Assembly (NCBI RefSeq): GCF_014196305.1
Contig: NZ_JACIDJ010000001.1
Coordinates: 916,290-980,289 of the forward strand
DNA length: 64,000 bases
Direction: 5' to 3'
From: Roseococcus suduntuyensis
Lineage (GTDB): Bacteria > Pseudomonadota > Alphaproteobacteria > Acetobacterales > Acetobacteraceae
Part shown: positions 56,289 through 64,000 of the stretch, piece after piece
Layout: every line of letters begins with the position of its first letter
How positions within the stretch are numbered: position 1 is the stretch's first letter
Position numbers and translations under genes: made by a program
The notes under the pieces: model-generated
Databases searched by the model: none
Told to the model about the DNA's origin: nothing
Seen by the model: the letters and a program-made list of their open reading frames with translations, nothing else

Positions 56289-58018
56289 GCCCGCCCGAAC
56301 AAGCGCGCCATCTCGCCCGCGCCCAACCGCAGATAGGTGGGTCGCCCATGGCTGCAGGTGGCGGCGCGGGGCGTGCGCTCCATGGCGCGGAGCAGGGCGT
56401 CCATCTCGGCGGGGGTCAGGCGCCGGCCGGCGCGCACCGACCCATGGCAGGCCAGCCGCGCCACGGCGGCATCGAGGCGCAGCGCCAGCGCCTGGCCCTC
56501 GCCGCCCTCGGCCAGTTCCTCCGCGAGGTCGCGCAGCATGGGCGCGGGGTCGGCGGTGCCGAGCAGGGCTGGCAGGGCGCGCACCAGCACGGCGCCCTGG
56601 CCGAAGCCCTCCACCTCCAGCCCTAGGCGGGCGAGGTCGGGCGCGGCCTCTACCAGCCGGGCTGCACCCGGCAGTTCCACCACGGCGGGGATCAGCAGGG
56701 GTTGGGACCGCACGCCGCCTTCCAGCAATTCGGCGTTCAGGCGTTCATGGGTGAGGCGTTCATGCGCGGCGTGCTGGTCCACCAGGATCAGCGCGCCATC
56801 GGGCGCCTCGGCCAGGATGTAGGTGTCCATCACCTGCGCCACCGCCCGGCCGAGCGGGTGGTCCGCCGGCACGGGCTCGGCGGGCGCCTGTTCCACCGGC
56901 GCGGGCGGGGCAAAGGTGAGCGGGAGGCGGGCCTCCGCGAAGCCCGTCAGCGGCGGCGGCGGCGTGGAGAAGCGCAGGCCGGAAGGCCCCGCATAACCCA
57001 GCGAGCCGCCCCCCACCCCCCCTTGGCCGACCCCCTGGCCCAGCGCGCGGCGCAGCGCCGAGATCACCGCGCCCCTTACCCCGGCCGAATCGCGGAAGCG
57101 CAGTTCGGTCTTCATGGGGTGGACGTTCACATCCACCTCGGCGGGGGGCACTTCCAGAAAAAGCGCCGCCACCGGGTGCCGCCCGGGCGCGGTGACGTCG
57201 CGATAGGCGGCCCGCAGCGCCATCCGCAGCATGGGGTCCTTCACCGGGCGGCCATTCACCACGAAATGCTGTTCGGCCGAGGTGGCACGGGTGAAGGCCG
57301 GGCCGCCCGCGAGGCCCGTGATGCCGGGCCCCTCCACCGGCCGCGCGGCGGCGGCGAATTCGGCACCCAGCAGCGCCTCGATCCGCGCCTCGCGGCTGGA
57401 CGGCGCGAGGTTCAGCACGCGCCGGCCGTCCTGGCTGGCCTCGAAGCCCACAAGCGGCCAGGCGAGCGCCAGGCGCCGCAGCGCGTCCATCGCCGCCTCG
57501 CCCTCGGCACGCGGGGAGCGCAGGAATTTCCGCCTGGCCGGGGTGGCGAAGAAGAGGTCCGTTACCTCCACCCGCGTGCCCGGCGCGCCGGAGGCCGGCT
57601 GCACCAGCCCCTTGCGCCCGCCCTCGACGGTGATGCGGTGGGCGACGCCGTCGCGCGATCCTGACGCGGCTCCGCCGCGGGGTGCGGTCGTGATGAAAAG
57701 CCGCGCCACCGCGCCGATCGAAGGCAGCGCCTCGCCCCGGAAGCCCAGCGTGCCGATGGCGAAGAGGGTCGCTTCCTCGGGCAGCTTGGAGGTGGCGTGG
57801 CGCTCCACGCACAGCTCCAGGTCCTCGGGCGACATGCCATGGCCGTCATCCTCGACCAGCACGCGGCCTATGCCGCCTTCCTCCAACTCCACGCGGATGT
57901 GGCTGGCGCCGGCGTCCAGCGCGTTCTCCACCAACTCCTTCACCACGGCGGCGGGGCGCTCCACCACCTCGCCGGCGGCGATGCGGTTGGCGGTGGCGTC
58001 GGGGAGGAGACGGATCAT
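56285..58018 (-). CDS. mutL: DNA mismatch repair endonuclease MutL
   Basis: A 577-residue MutL. N-terminal GHKL ATPase motifs: ENALDAGASHIRVELEEGG, DDGHGM, RHATSKL and GFRGEALPSIGA. A Pro-rich linker (about 340-385) precedes the dimerisation domain. That domain contains DQHAAHERLTHE near residue 410, which fits the DQHA-x2-E-x4-E metal-binding endonuclease motif, together with ACHGSV and CSHGRPTY. The protein should therefore nick DNA itself, as expected in bacteria without MutH. The ATG overlaps the pgi stop by four bases. Confidence 0.95.
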   Translation of the reverse strand: MIRLLPDATANRIAAGEVVERPAAVVKELVENALDAGASHIRVELEEGGIGRVLVEDDGHGMSPEDLELCVERHATSKLPEEATLFAIGTLGFRGEALPSIGAVARLFITTAPRGGAASGSRDGVAHRITVEGGRKGLVQPASGAPGTRVEVTDLFFATPARRKFLRSPRAEGEAAMDALRRLALAWPLVGFEASQDGRRVLNLAPSSREARIEALLGAEFAAAARPVEGPGITGLAGGPAFTRATSAEQHFVVNGRPVKDPMLRMALRAAYRDVTAPGRHPVAALFLEVPPAEVDVNVHPMKTELRFRDSAGVRGAVISALRRALGQGVGQGGVGGGSLGYAGPSGLRFSTPPPPLTGFAEARLPLTFAPPAPVEQAPAEPVPADHPLGRAVAQVMDTYILAEAPDGALILVDQHAAHERLTHERLNAELLEGGVRSQPLLIPAVVELPGAARLVEAAPDLARLGLEVEGFGQGAVLVRALPALLGTADPAPMLRDLAEELAEGGEGQALALRLDAAVARLACHGSVRAGRRLTPAEMDALLRAMERTPRAATCSHGRPTYLRLGAGEMARLFGRA

Positions 58019-59637
58019 CCCCCGCGCAGCCGCAGCAATTCTGTCAGCAGGCCGGCCGTGCTGGCATCATGCGCGCCCACCTCGCCCGTCTCCAATTCGC
58101 GCACAATGGGCGTCGCCATCACCTTGCCCAGCTCCACCCCCCATTGGTCGAAGGGGTTGATGCCCCAGAGGGCGCCCAGCACGAAGACCTTGTGCTCATA
58201 GAGGGCGATCAGCGCGCCCAGCGCCGCCTCGTCCATGCGCGGCATCAGGATGGTGTTGGAGGGCCGGTCGCCGCCGAAGACGCGGTGCGGCAACAGGCGC
58301 GTGATCTCGGCCTCGGCCACGCCCGCGGCTTCCATCTCGGCCCGCACGGCATCCGCGTCGCGGCCCATCAGCAGCGCCTCGGCCTGCGCCAGGCCGTTCG
58401 CCAGCAGGATGTTGTGGTTGTCGGCATGGGTGTGGTCGGGGCACGCCACCAGGATGAAGTCCACCGGCACATGGCGCGGCCCCTGGTGCACCAGCTGCAT
58501 GAAGCTGTGCTGGGCATTGGTGCCGGGCTCGCCGAAGACCACGGGGCCGGTGGCGCGGGGCACGGGCGCGCCGTCCACGGTCACGCCCTTGCCGAGGCTT
58601 TCCATCTCCAGCTGCTGCAAATGCGCGGGCAGGCGCCGCAGCCGCTCGTCATAGGGCAGCACGGCGCGGCGGTGCAGGTCGAGGCCGTTGACATGCCAGG
58701 CCTCCACCAGCGCCAGCAGCACGGGCAGGTTGGATTCGAGCGGCGCGTCGAGGAAATGCCGGTCCATCGCCCGCGCCCCGGCCAAAAGTGCCGCGAAACG
58801 GTCCCAGCCCAGCGACAGCGCCAGCGAAAGCCCGATGGCCGACCAGAGCGAGAACCGCCCCCCCACCCAGTCGCGGAAGGGAAACACCCGGTCCTCGCCG
58901 ATGCCGAATTCCGCGGTGGCCTTCAGGTTGGTGGAGAGGGCGGCGAAATGCGAGGCCGCCCCATTCGGCCCCACGCTGGCCTCCATCCAGCGCTTCACCA
59001 GATGGGCGTTGGCCATGGTCTCCTGGGTGGTGAAGGTCTTGGAGGCCACCAGCACCAGGGTCCGCCGCGCATCGAGCTGCGGCAGCACCGTCTCCCACCC
59101 ATGCCCGTCCACATTGCCGAGGTGGATGGGCCGCATCGGGTCGCCCGCCCGCCACAGGGCGCGGCCCACCATGACCGGCCCGAGGTCCGAGCCGCCGATG
59201 CCGATGTTCAGCACCGTGTCGAAGCGCTGGTTGGTGGCGCCGCGGATTTCGCCGCGATGGATGGCGGTCGTGAAGGCCTCCATGCGGGCCAGCACCTCGG
59301 CCGCCTCGCGGTGGGCCTCGCCGCCCGCGCCGGGGAGGTCGCCGCGCAGGGCTATGTGCAGGGCGGCGCGGCGCTCGGTGCTGTTCACCGCCTCGCCGCG
59401 CGCCATGGCGTCGCGGCTTCCCGCCACATCGGCCGCGCGGGCCAGGTCCAGCAGCGCGGCCAGCACCGTGTCCGAGACCGAGGTCTTGGAGATGTCCAGC
59501 AGCAGCCCGCCGCCCTTGTGGTGGAAGCGGGCGAAGCGGTCCGGATCGGCCGCGAAGAGCGGGCGGATGGCGGCCGCCCCGGGCGATGCCGCCAATGCCT
59601 CGACCTTCGCCCACGCCGCTGACACCGCTGCCGCCAT
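58015..59637 (-). CDS. pgi: Glucose-6-phosphate isomerase
   Basis: A 540-residue phosphoglucose isomerase that interconverts glucose-6-phosphate and fructose-6-phosphate. Family blocks: FHHKGGGLLLDISKTSVSD, NIGIGGSDLGPVMVGRAL, signature 1 DWVGGRFSLWSAIG, and signature 2 GEPGTNAQHSFMQLVHQGP, where the usual NGQ is NAQ. The length is that of the full-size bacterial enzyme. It is placed between an M16 peptidase pair (36-base gap) and mutL (4-base overlap), an unusual companion for a glycolytic gene. Confidence 0.95.
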   Translation of the reverse strand: MAAAVSAAWAKVEALAASPGAAAIRPLFAADPDRFARFHHKGGGLLLDISKTSVSDTVLAALLDLARAADVAGSRDAMARGEAVNSTERRAALHIALRGDLPGAGGEAHREAAEVLARMEAFTTAIHRGEIRGATNQRFDTVLNIGIGGSDLGPVMVGRALWRAGDPMRPIHLGNVDGHGWETVLPQLDARRTLVLVASKTFTTQETMANAHLVKRWMEASVGPNGAASHFAALSTNLKATAEFGIGEDRVFPFRDWVGGRFSLWSAIGLSLALSLGWDRFAALLAGARAMDRHFLDAPLESNLPVLLALVEAWHVNGLDLHRRAVLPYDERLRRLPAHLQQLEMESLGKGVTVDGAPVPRATGPVVFGEPGTNAQHSFMQLVHQGPRHVPVDFILVACPDHTHADNHNILLANGLAQAEALLMGRDADAVRAEMEAAGVAEAEITRLLPHRVFGGDRPSNTILMPRMDEAALGALIALYEHKVFVLGALWGINPFDQWGVELGKVMATPIVRELETGEVGAHDASTAGLLTELLRLRGG

Positions 59638-59673
59638 CCTGGCCTCTCCTGAAAACCTTTGCCGGACGGAAGG

Positions 59674-60954
59674 TTACAGCCCTTGCGGCTGCCCCGCCAC
59701 TGCAAGGGCCAGGGTGTTCGCGCGCAGGAAGCGCCGCCCCGCGCGCATCACATCCTCGCGCGTCAGCGCCGCCAGCCGCGCCGGCCGCCCGGCCAGCCAT
59801 TCCGGCGTGCGGCCCGTCTGGCGCAGCCCCAGCAGCAGCGAGGCGCTGCGCCGGCTGTCGGTGAATTGCAGCGGCAGCGAACCGGCCAGGAAGGCCACCG
59901 CGTCGCGCAGCTCCTCCTCCGTGGGGCCGTCCTGCGCCATCTCGGCCCAGCCTTCGCGCACCAGGCGCCAGACCTCGCTGGCCCGGGCGTTCTCGGTGGA
60001 GACGACGCCCTGCACCAGCGCCTGGCCGAAGGCGACGGACAGCCCGGCGCCGATGCCATAGGTCAGCCCGCGCTGCTCGCGGACGGTCCGCATCAGGCGC
60101 GAACTGAAACCCCCGCCCGCCAGGATGCGCAGCGCCACCTGGCTCGCCTCCCAATCGGGGTCGGTGGGGGGCAGGGCGTCCTGGCCGAAGACCATGTGGG
60201 ATTGCGGGCCCGGCATGGGGCGCAGCACCTTGCCGAACATCTCCATGGGGCCGGGGGGCGTGAGCTCGGGCGGGGTGCCGGCCGGCAGGGCGCCGAACAG
60301 CTCGCCCAGCAAGGCGCGCAGCCCGGCCGCGTCCAGCGCGCCGGCCGCCACCACCTGCACGCCGCCGCGATGAAGCTGGGCCTCCAGCGCCGTGCGGATG
60401 TCGCCGGTGGTGAGGGTGGTGATGGTCTCGGGGGTGGCGGCGCGGCCGAGGCTGGAGCGGGGGAAACCCGCCTCCCAGAAGGCGCGGCGGGCCACGGCGC
60501 CGGGGCTTTCCGTCTGCTGCCGCGCGGCCAGCAGGGCGCGGGCGCGCACGCGGGTCACGGCGTCCTCATCCAGCCGCGGCGCCGTCATGGCCAGCCGGGC
60601 CAGCGGCACGGCCTGGGGCAGGGCGTCGGTCAGCGCGCGGAAGCTGCCCTCGAAGACATCGGCGCGGGCGGAGAAGCCGAGGCCGATCCCTTCATCGGAG
60701 AGCGCATCGCTGAACTCGGTGGCGCGCAGATCCCCCGCGCCCTCGGTCAGCAGCGAGGCGGCCATGCCGGCCAGCCCCTCGCGCCCCTCGGGCTCCAGCG
60801 CCTGCCCGCCGGCCCAGGACCAGGCGACCGAGACGACGGGAACCGAATGATCCTCCACGAGCCAGGCGGTGACGCCGCCCGCCTCGACGATCTGGATGGG
60901 CACGGAGAAGCCGCGCCGCGCGGGCAGCGTCACGCCGAACTGGGTCTCGGACAT
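59674..60954 (-). CDS. M16-family peptidase homologue, non-catalytic partner
   Basis: A 426-residue M16 fold protein without the zinc-binding HxxEH. The equivalent segment reads GREGLAGMAASLLTEGAGDL. The C-terminal Arg-Tyr pair region is present as MRTVREQRGLTYGIGAGLSV. In bacterial M16B heterodimers one subunit carries the zinc site and the other supplies these residues, and this protein is the second type. The ATG overlaps the stop of the catalytic subunit gene (TGATG). Confidence 0.9.
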   Translation of the reverse strand: MSETQFGVTLPARRGFSVPIQIVEAGGVTAWLVEDHSVPVVSVAWSWAGGQALEPEGREGLAGMAASLLTEGAGDLRATEFSDALSDEGIGLGFSARADVFEGSFRALTDALPQAVPLARLAMTAPRLDEDAVTRVRARALLAARQQTESPGAVARRAFWEAGFPRSSLGRAATPETITTLTTGDIRTALEAQLHRGGVQVVAAGALDAAGLRALLGELFGALPAGTPPELTPPGPMEMFGKVLRPMPGPQSHMVFGQDALPPTDPDWEASQVALRILAGGGFSSRLMRTVREQRGLTYGIGAGLSVAFGQALVQGVVSTENARASEVWRLVREGWAEMAQDGPTEEELRDAVAFLAGSLPLQFTDSRRSASLLLGLRQTGRTPEWLAGRPARLAALTREDVMRAGRRFLRANTLALAVAGQPQGL

Positions 60955-62369
60955 CAGGCGTCTCCGGGCAGCAGCCAGCCGGCCATGTTGGCCCCCGGCG
61001 TGCCCAAAACCTGGCGCGCGGCGGCATTGACCTGTTCAAGGGTGACGGAGGCGAGGCGTTGCGGCCAGAACTCCACGGCGTCCAGCGGCAGGCCGATGGA
61101 CAGCGCGCCGCCCAGCATGCGGGGTGCGGCGCCCAAGCCATCCAGCGCCAGCAGGGCGCCGGCCGTCTCCTGGCGGATGGAGCGGCGCAGTTCCGCCTCG
61201 GTCGCGCCGGAATCCAGCAGTTCCGACAGCACGGTGTTCAGCGCCTGCTCGATCCGTTCCGGGCTCACGCCCGGGCGGGGCGAGGCGTAGAGGAAGAAGC
61301 TTCCCACCCCCAGCACCTGGCCCGAATAGGAAGCGCCGGCGCCGACGGCCAGCCCTTCCTCCACCAGCGCCTTGTGGATGCGCGAGCCCGCGCCGCCGCC
61401 CAGCAGATGCGCCAGCACGTCCAGCGCGTCATGGAGCGAGCGGTCGCCCCAGGTGGCGGAGGGCGCGGCGAAGGTGCGCAGGAAGGAGGGTTCGCGCACG
61501 CCCGGGTCGCGGCGGATCAGGCGCGCCTCGCCGGCCGCCTCGGGCGGGGCCGCGCGGTCGCGTGTCACCTCGGGGCGGGAGGGGACGGGGCCGTAGAATT
61601 CCTCGGCCCAACGGCGCAGATCGGCCTCGCGCACATCGCCCGCCACCACCAGCGTGCAGTTGGAGGGGGCGTAGAAGCGGGCGTGGAAGTCGATCATGTC
61701 CTGCCGGGTGATGGCGCGGATTTCATCTTCCCAGCCGATGATGGGGCGGCCGCGCCAATGCTGCGGGCCCCATAGGGTGGCGTCGAATTCCTCGCGGAAG
61801 CGGCTGCGCGGGTTGGATTCGATCACCTGGCGCCGTTCTTCCAGCACCACCGCGCGCTCGGCCTCGTATTCGTCGGGCGGCATGAGGGGGGAGGCCAGGC
61901 GGTCGGCTTCCAGGCGCATCATCAGCGGCAGGCGCGAGGCCTCGACCGTCTGGAAATAGGCCGTCATGTCCCGGCTGGTGAAGGCGTTGTCCTGCCCGCC
62001 CTCGCGCGCCACCACGCGGCTGAAGGCGCCGGAGGGCACGTTGGGGCTGCCCTTGAACATCATGTGCTCAAGGTAGTGGGCGATGCCGGACTTGCCGGCC
62101 GGGTCCTCGCCCGAGCCCGCGGCCACATAGAGGTAATGGGCTGCGACGGGCGCGCGGCGGTTTTCGGCCAGGACCACGCGCAGCCCGTTGTCGAGCGTCC
62201 AGGTCACGGCGCCGAACAGAGGCTGGTCCGGCCCGCGGCGAGCGGTGCGGAGCGGGGTTGTGGCCGCCTGCGCCAGCCCCTCGCGCGGGGTGGCGAGGGC
62301 GGGCAGGGCCAGGCTGGCGGCGGCGCCCTTCAGCGCGGTGCGGCGGGTCAATGCGATCATACGCCGCAT
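60954..62369 (-). CDS. M16-family zinc peptidase, catalytic subunit, probably exported
   Basis: A 471-residue metallopeptidase. The zinc motif HxxEH is in AHYLEHMMFKGSPN, and the third ligand region is EYEAERAVVLEERRQVIESN. An N-terminal segment MRRMIALTRRTALKGAAASL with ALPALA looks like a Tat or Sec signal, so it probably works in the periplasm on peptides or lipoproteins. It is followed, with a one-base overlap, by its non-catalytic partner. The start may be ATG 62369 or ATG 62360. Confidence 0.92.
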   Translation of the reverse strand: MRRMIALTRRTALKGAAASLALPALATPREGLAQAATTPLRTARRGPDQPLFGAVTWTLDNGLRVVLAENRRAPVAAHYLYVAAGSGEDPAGKSGIAHYLEHMMFKGSPNVPSGAFSRVVAREGGQDNAFTSRDMTAYFQTVEASRLPLMMRLEADRLASPLMPPDEYEAERAVVLEERRQVIESNPRSRFREEFDATLWGPQHWRGRPIIGWEDEIRAITRQDMIDFHARFYAPSNCTLVVAGDVREADLRRWAEEFYGPVPSRPEVTRDRAAPPEAAGEARLIRRDPGVREPSFLRTFAAPSATWGDRSLHDALDVLAHLLGGGAGSRIHKALVEEGLAVGAGASYSGQVLGVGSFFLYASPRPGVSPERIEQALNTVLSELLDSGATEAELRRSIRQETAGALLALDGLGAAPRMLGGALSIGLPLDAVEFWPQRLASVTLEQVNAAARQVLGTPGANMAGWLLPGDA

Positions 62370-62424
62370 GTGGGGAGGCGGGGGCGGCTTCGCCAGAATG
62401 CCGCCAAGCTTCCCATGGCCTGGA

Positions 62425-63003
62425 TCACCAGAAGCGCAGGCGATCCAGGCTGAGGCTTTCCAGCACCCCGCGCCGCTCGGGCTGGATGATGGGCGTCTCG
62501 CCCTCCGCCACGGGGCGGCCCAGGGCCGCGTTTTCGCGCAGGCGCTGGGCCTCGCGGTTCGGATCCACCGGCACGCCGGGGGGCGGCGGGTCGCGCCAGA
62601 ACAGGGCGCGGTCCACCAGGGTCCGGTTCACGTTCTCGGTCCGGGTGGCTTCCTGGTCGAGGGTGGAGCGGATGTCCTGCGGCACGGGGGTGGCGGTCTG
62701 GGCCAGCAGGGCGGCCTCGCCCGGGGTGGGGGCGGCGGGACGGCCGGGCACGCCGCCGGTCAGCAGCGCCTCGGCCTGTTCGCGCGCGGCGCGTTCCTGC
62801 GGGCGGGTGCTGCCCGGGCGCGGCGGCGGCAACTGCCCCAGCGAGGGCGGCATGGACAGCGGCGCGCGCGTCATCACCTGGAATTCATCCGGCGCATCGC
62901 GCGTCAGGCCCAGGGTGCGGGAGGTGTCCTGGCCGCAGCCGGCCAGCAGGCCCGCGACCAGCAGGGCGCCCAGCAGGGGGCGAAATTGAGGGGCAAGCTT
63001 CAT
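62425..63003 (-). CDS. DUF3035 lipoprotein (BamF-like)
   Basis: A 192-residue lipoprotein. Signal and lipobox are visible: LLGALLVAGLLAGCGQ, cleavage before Cys. The mature part is Pro/Arg-rich and mostly disordered, with LGLTRDAPDEFQVMTRAPLS near the N-terminus, the DUF3035 motif that in some alphaproteobacteria belongs to the BamF component of the outer-membrane assembly complex. ATG 63003 overlaps the lspA stop (ATGA). That is functionally apt, because LspA would process this very lipoprotein. Confidence 0.88.
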   Translation of the reverse strand: MKLAPQFRPLLGALLVAGLLAGCGQDTSRTLGLTRDAPDEFQVMTRAPLSMPPSLGQLPPPRPGSTRPQERAAREQAEALLTGGVPGRPAAPTPGEAALLAQTATPVPQDIRSTLDQEATRTENVNRTLVDRALFWRDPPPPGVPVDPNREAQRLRENAALGRPVAEGETPIIQPERRGVLESLSLDRLRFW

Positions 63004-63503
63004 GACGCTTCCTTGCGCTTGCTTTCCGGCCGGATCAAGGCGTCCCCCACCAGGGCGACGACCCCGCACACGATGGCCGCGTCCGCGACGTTAAACACAT
63101 ACCAGTGCCAGCCCCAGCCGTGAACGTCCACGAAGTCCACCACCGCGCCAAATCGCAGCCGGTCAATGACATTGCCGATGGCCCCGCCGATGACGGCGCC
63201 CAGCGCCAGGGCTACCAGCCGCGTCTCGGCGCGCGACAGCCAGCGCAGCAGGAACCCCGCCACGACCAGGGCGATGCCGGCCAGGATGACGTGGTTCCAG
63301 GCGCCCTCGCCCGAGAACAGCCCGAAGGTGACCCCCCGGTTCCAGACCATGGTGAGGTCAAGCCCCACCGGGCCCAGCGCCAGCAGCGGGATGTGCTGGC
63401 GCAGCGGCAGTTCCACGACCTCCAGGATCCACCACTTGCTGGCCTGGTCGGCCAGCAGCAGCAGGGCGGCGAAGACGAGGCCGGTTCGCAGCGGATGGGT
63501 CAC
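63000..63503 (-). CDS. lspA: Lipoprotein signal peptidase LspA
   Basis: A 167-residue inner-membrane aspartic peptidase that removes lipoprotein signal peptides after diacylglyceryl modification. It has four membrane helices. The catalytic aspartates are D123 (AVVDFVDVHGWGWHWYVFN) and D141 (NVADAAI), with GGAIGNVIDRLRFG as the conserved third box and WNRGVTFGLF near residue 54. The start is GTG 63503, overlapping the ileS stop (GTGA). Confidence 0.96.
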   Translation of the reverse strand: MTHPLRTGLVFAALLLLADQASKWWILEVVELPLRQHIPLLALGPVGLDLTMVWNRGVTFGLFSGEGAWNHVILAGIALVVAGFLLRWLSRAETRLVALALGAVIGGAIGNVIDRLRFGAVVDFVDVHGWGWHWYVFNVADAAIVCGVVALVGDALIRPESKRKEAS

Positions 63504-64000
63504 GGCCCGACCACGGCCTCGCAGCGGCGGCACAGCGTGGGGTGGGCGGCGGATTGGCCCACCTCTTCCAGCACCTTCCAGCAGCGGTCGCATTTGTGGC
63601 CGGGGGCCAGCGCCACGTCGAGGCTGGTTTCCGCCCCCTCCGCCAGCGTGACCTTCGAGACGATCAGCGTTTCTGCCCAGGTCGCGGCGTCCAGCGTGGC
63701 GGCGGCATCCTCCGGCGCCAGCGTCAGGGTGACCGCGGCCTGGAGCGAAGAGCCGAAGGTGCCATCGCGCCGATGGTCCTCCAGGCTGCCCGTGACCAGC
63801 TTCCGCAGCCGGCGGATTTCCGCCCACTTCGCCGCCAGCGCGTCATCCCGCCAATTCTCCGGCAGTTCGGGGAAGAGCTGGAGATGCACGCTGCCCGCGC
63901 CCTCGCCGAAGCGGGCCGTCCAGGCTTCCTCCGCCGTGAAGACCAGCACGGGGGCCAGCCAGGCGCAGAGGCAGCGGTGCAGGCTGTCCAGCACCGTGCG
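63500..64000 (-). CDS. ileS: Isoleucyl-tRNA synthetase, C-terminal part (partial)
   Basis: The last 166 residues of IleRS, cut by the window edge. The anticodon-binding region shows LAPVLVFTAEEAWTARFGEG then VHLQLFPELPENWRDDALAA. The C-terminal zinc finger is CDRCWKVLEEVG followed by HPTLCRRCEAVVG, typical of bacterial IleRS. The HIGH and KMSKS motifs lie beyond position 64000. It heads, within the window, a minus-strand run ileS-lspA-DUF3035-M16-M16-pgi-mutL in which most junctions overlap. Confidence 0.95.
   Translation of the reverse strand, partial: RTVLDSLHRCLCAWLAPVLVFTAEEAWTARFGEGAGSVHLQLFPELPENWRDDALAAKWAEIRRLRKLVTGSLEDHRRDGTFGSSLQAAVTLTLAPEDAAATLDAATWAETLIVSKVTLAEGAETSLDVALAPGHKCDRCWKVLEEVGQSAAHPTLCRRCEAVVGP

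Noticed and set aside
1-64000. Insertion sequences, prophage genes, integrons, toxin-antitoxin pairs, CRISPR arrays, rRNA or tRNA genes
   Set aside because: I looked for transposase and integrase motifs other than XerD, for terminal repeats, regularly spaced repeats and tRNA-like folds, and found none that can be supported by eye.

Overview
The window is one contiguous stretch of a very GC-rich bacterial chromosome (roughly 70% G+C by eye). Gene content points to an alphaproteobacterium of the order Rhodospirillales, most likely Acetobacteraceae of the Roseomonas type: a fused shikimate kinase/dehydroquinate synthase, the run ileS-lspA-DUF3035-M16-M16, acpP-fabF-mltG, prfA-prmC-DUF4167, DUF1127 and DUF4212 proteins, and several orphan Bug/TAXI solute receptors. 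I saw no rRNA, tRNA, CRISPR array, insertion sequence or prophage gene. Coding density is very high, no gap between genes exceeds about 290 bases, and many genes overlap by 1 or 4 bases (TGATG, ATGA or GTGA).

Layout. 1-5.6 kb: the end of recG, then a GldA/GldF/GldG-type ABC operon with a DUF4340 protein and a Nudix hydrolase. 5.6-14.4 kb: an iron-type ABC permease, a flavin reductase, a PAS-containing chemoreceptor, xerD with a 48-residue ORF before it, the aroK-aroB fusion and a medium-chain reductase. 14.7-17 kb: two secreted low-complexity proteins, one Gly/Thr/Gln-rich with PepSY-like repeats and one Gln-rich with a PRC barrel. 17-29.5 kb: single metabolic genes, a DEAD-box helicase, an MFS carrier, a DUF1127-methyltransferase-glutathione peroxidase operon facing a MocR-type regulator, an M20 amidohydrolase and a crotonase. 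29.5-35.2 kb: a sodium/carboxylate symporter pair (DUF4212 plus ActP-like) facing a two-gene unit that encodes a DnaQ exonuclease-CBS-CBS-DUF294 nucleotidyltransferase fusion. 35-45 kb: an amine oxidase, a CaiB-CitE-Bug module, a TAXI receptor, an SDR and a complete TctCBA transporter. 45-50 kb: a DUF4139 protein, a GST, an unknown protein and a cytochrome P450. 50-64 kb: fatty acid, cell wall, translation and repair housekeeping genes, most of them in one long minus-strand block from ileS to prfA/prmC.

The least ordinary signal lies between genes. At least six gene ends carry one to three tandem copies of a hairpin element of 41-50 bases. All twelve full copies share outer arms of the form GCG-R-CNGAT / ATCNG-R-CGC, a fixed purine-purine mismatch and a one-sided TCA bulge. 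The arms show compensatory base-pair changes while the inner stem is free to vary. The elements sit so tightly on gene ends that stop codons of seven genes lie inside or on the edge of a copy, and an eighth lies in a collapsed 14-base derivative. Four other gene ends carry short tandem arrays (22-35 base units) that repeat the last codons of the gene itself. I see no transposase in the window that would mobilise either type.
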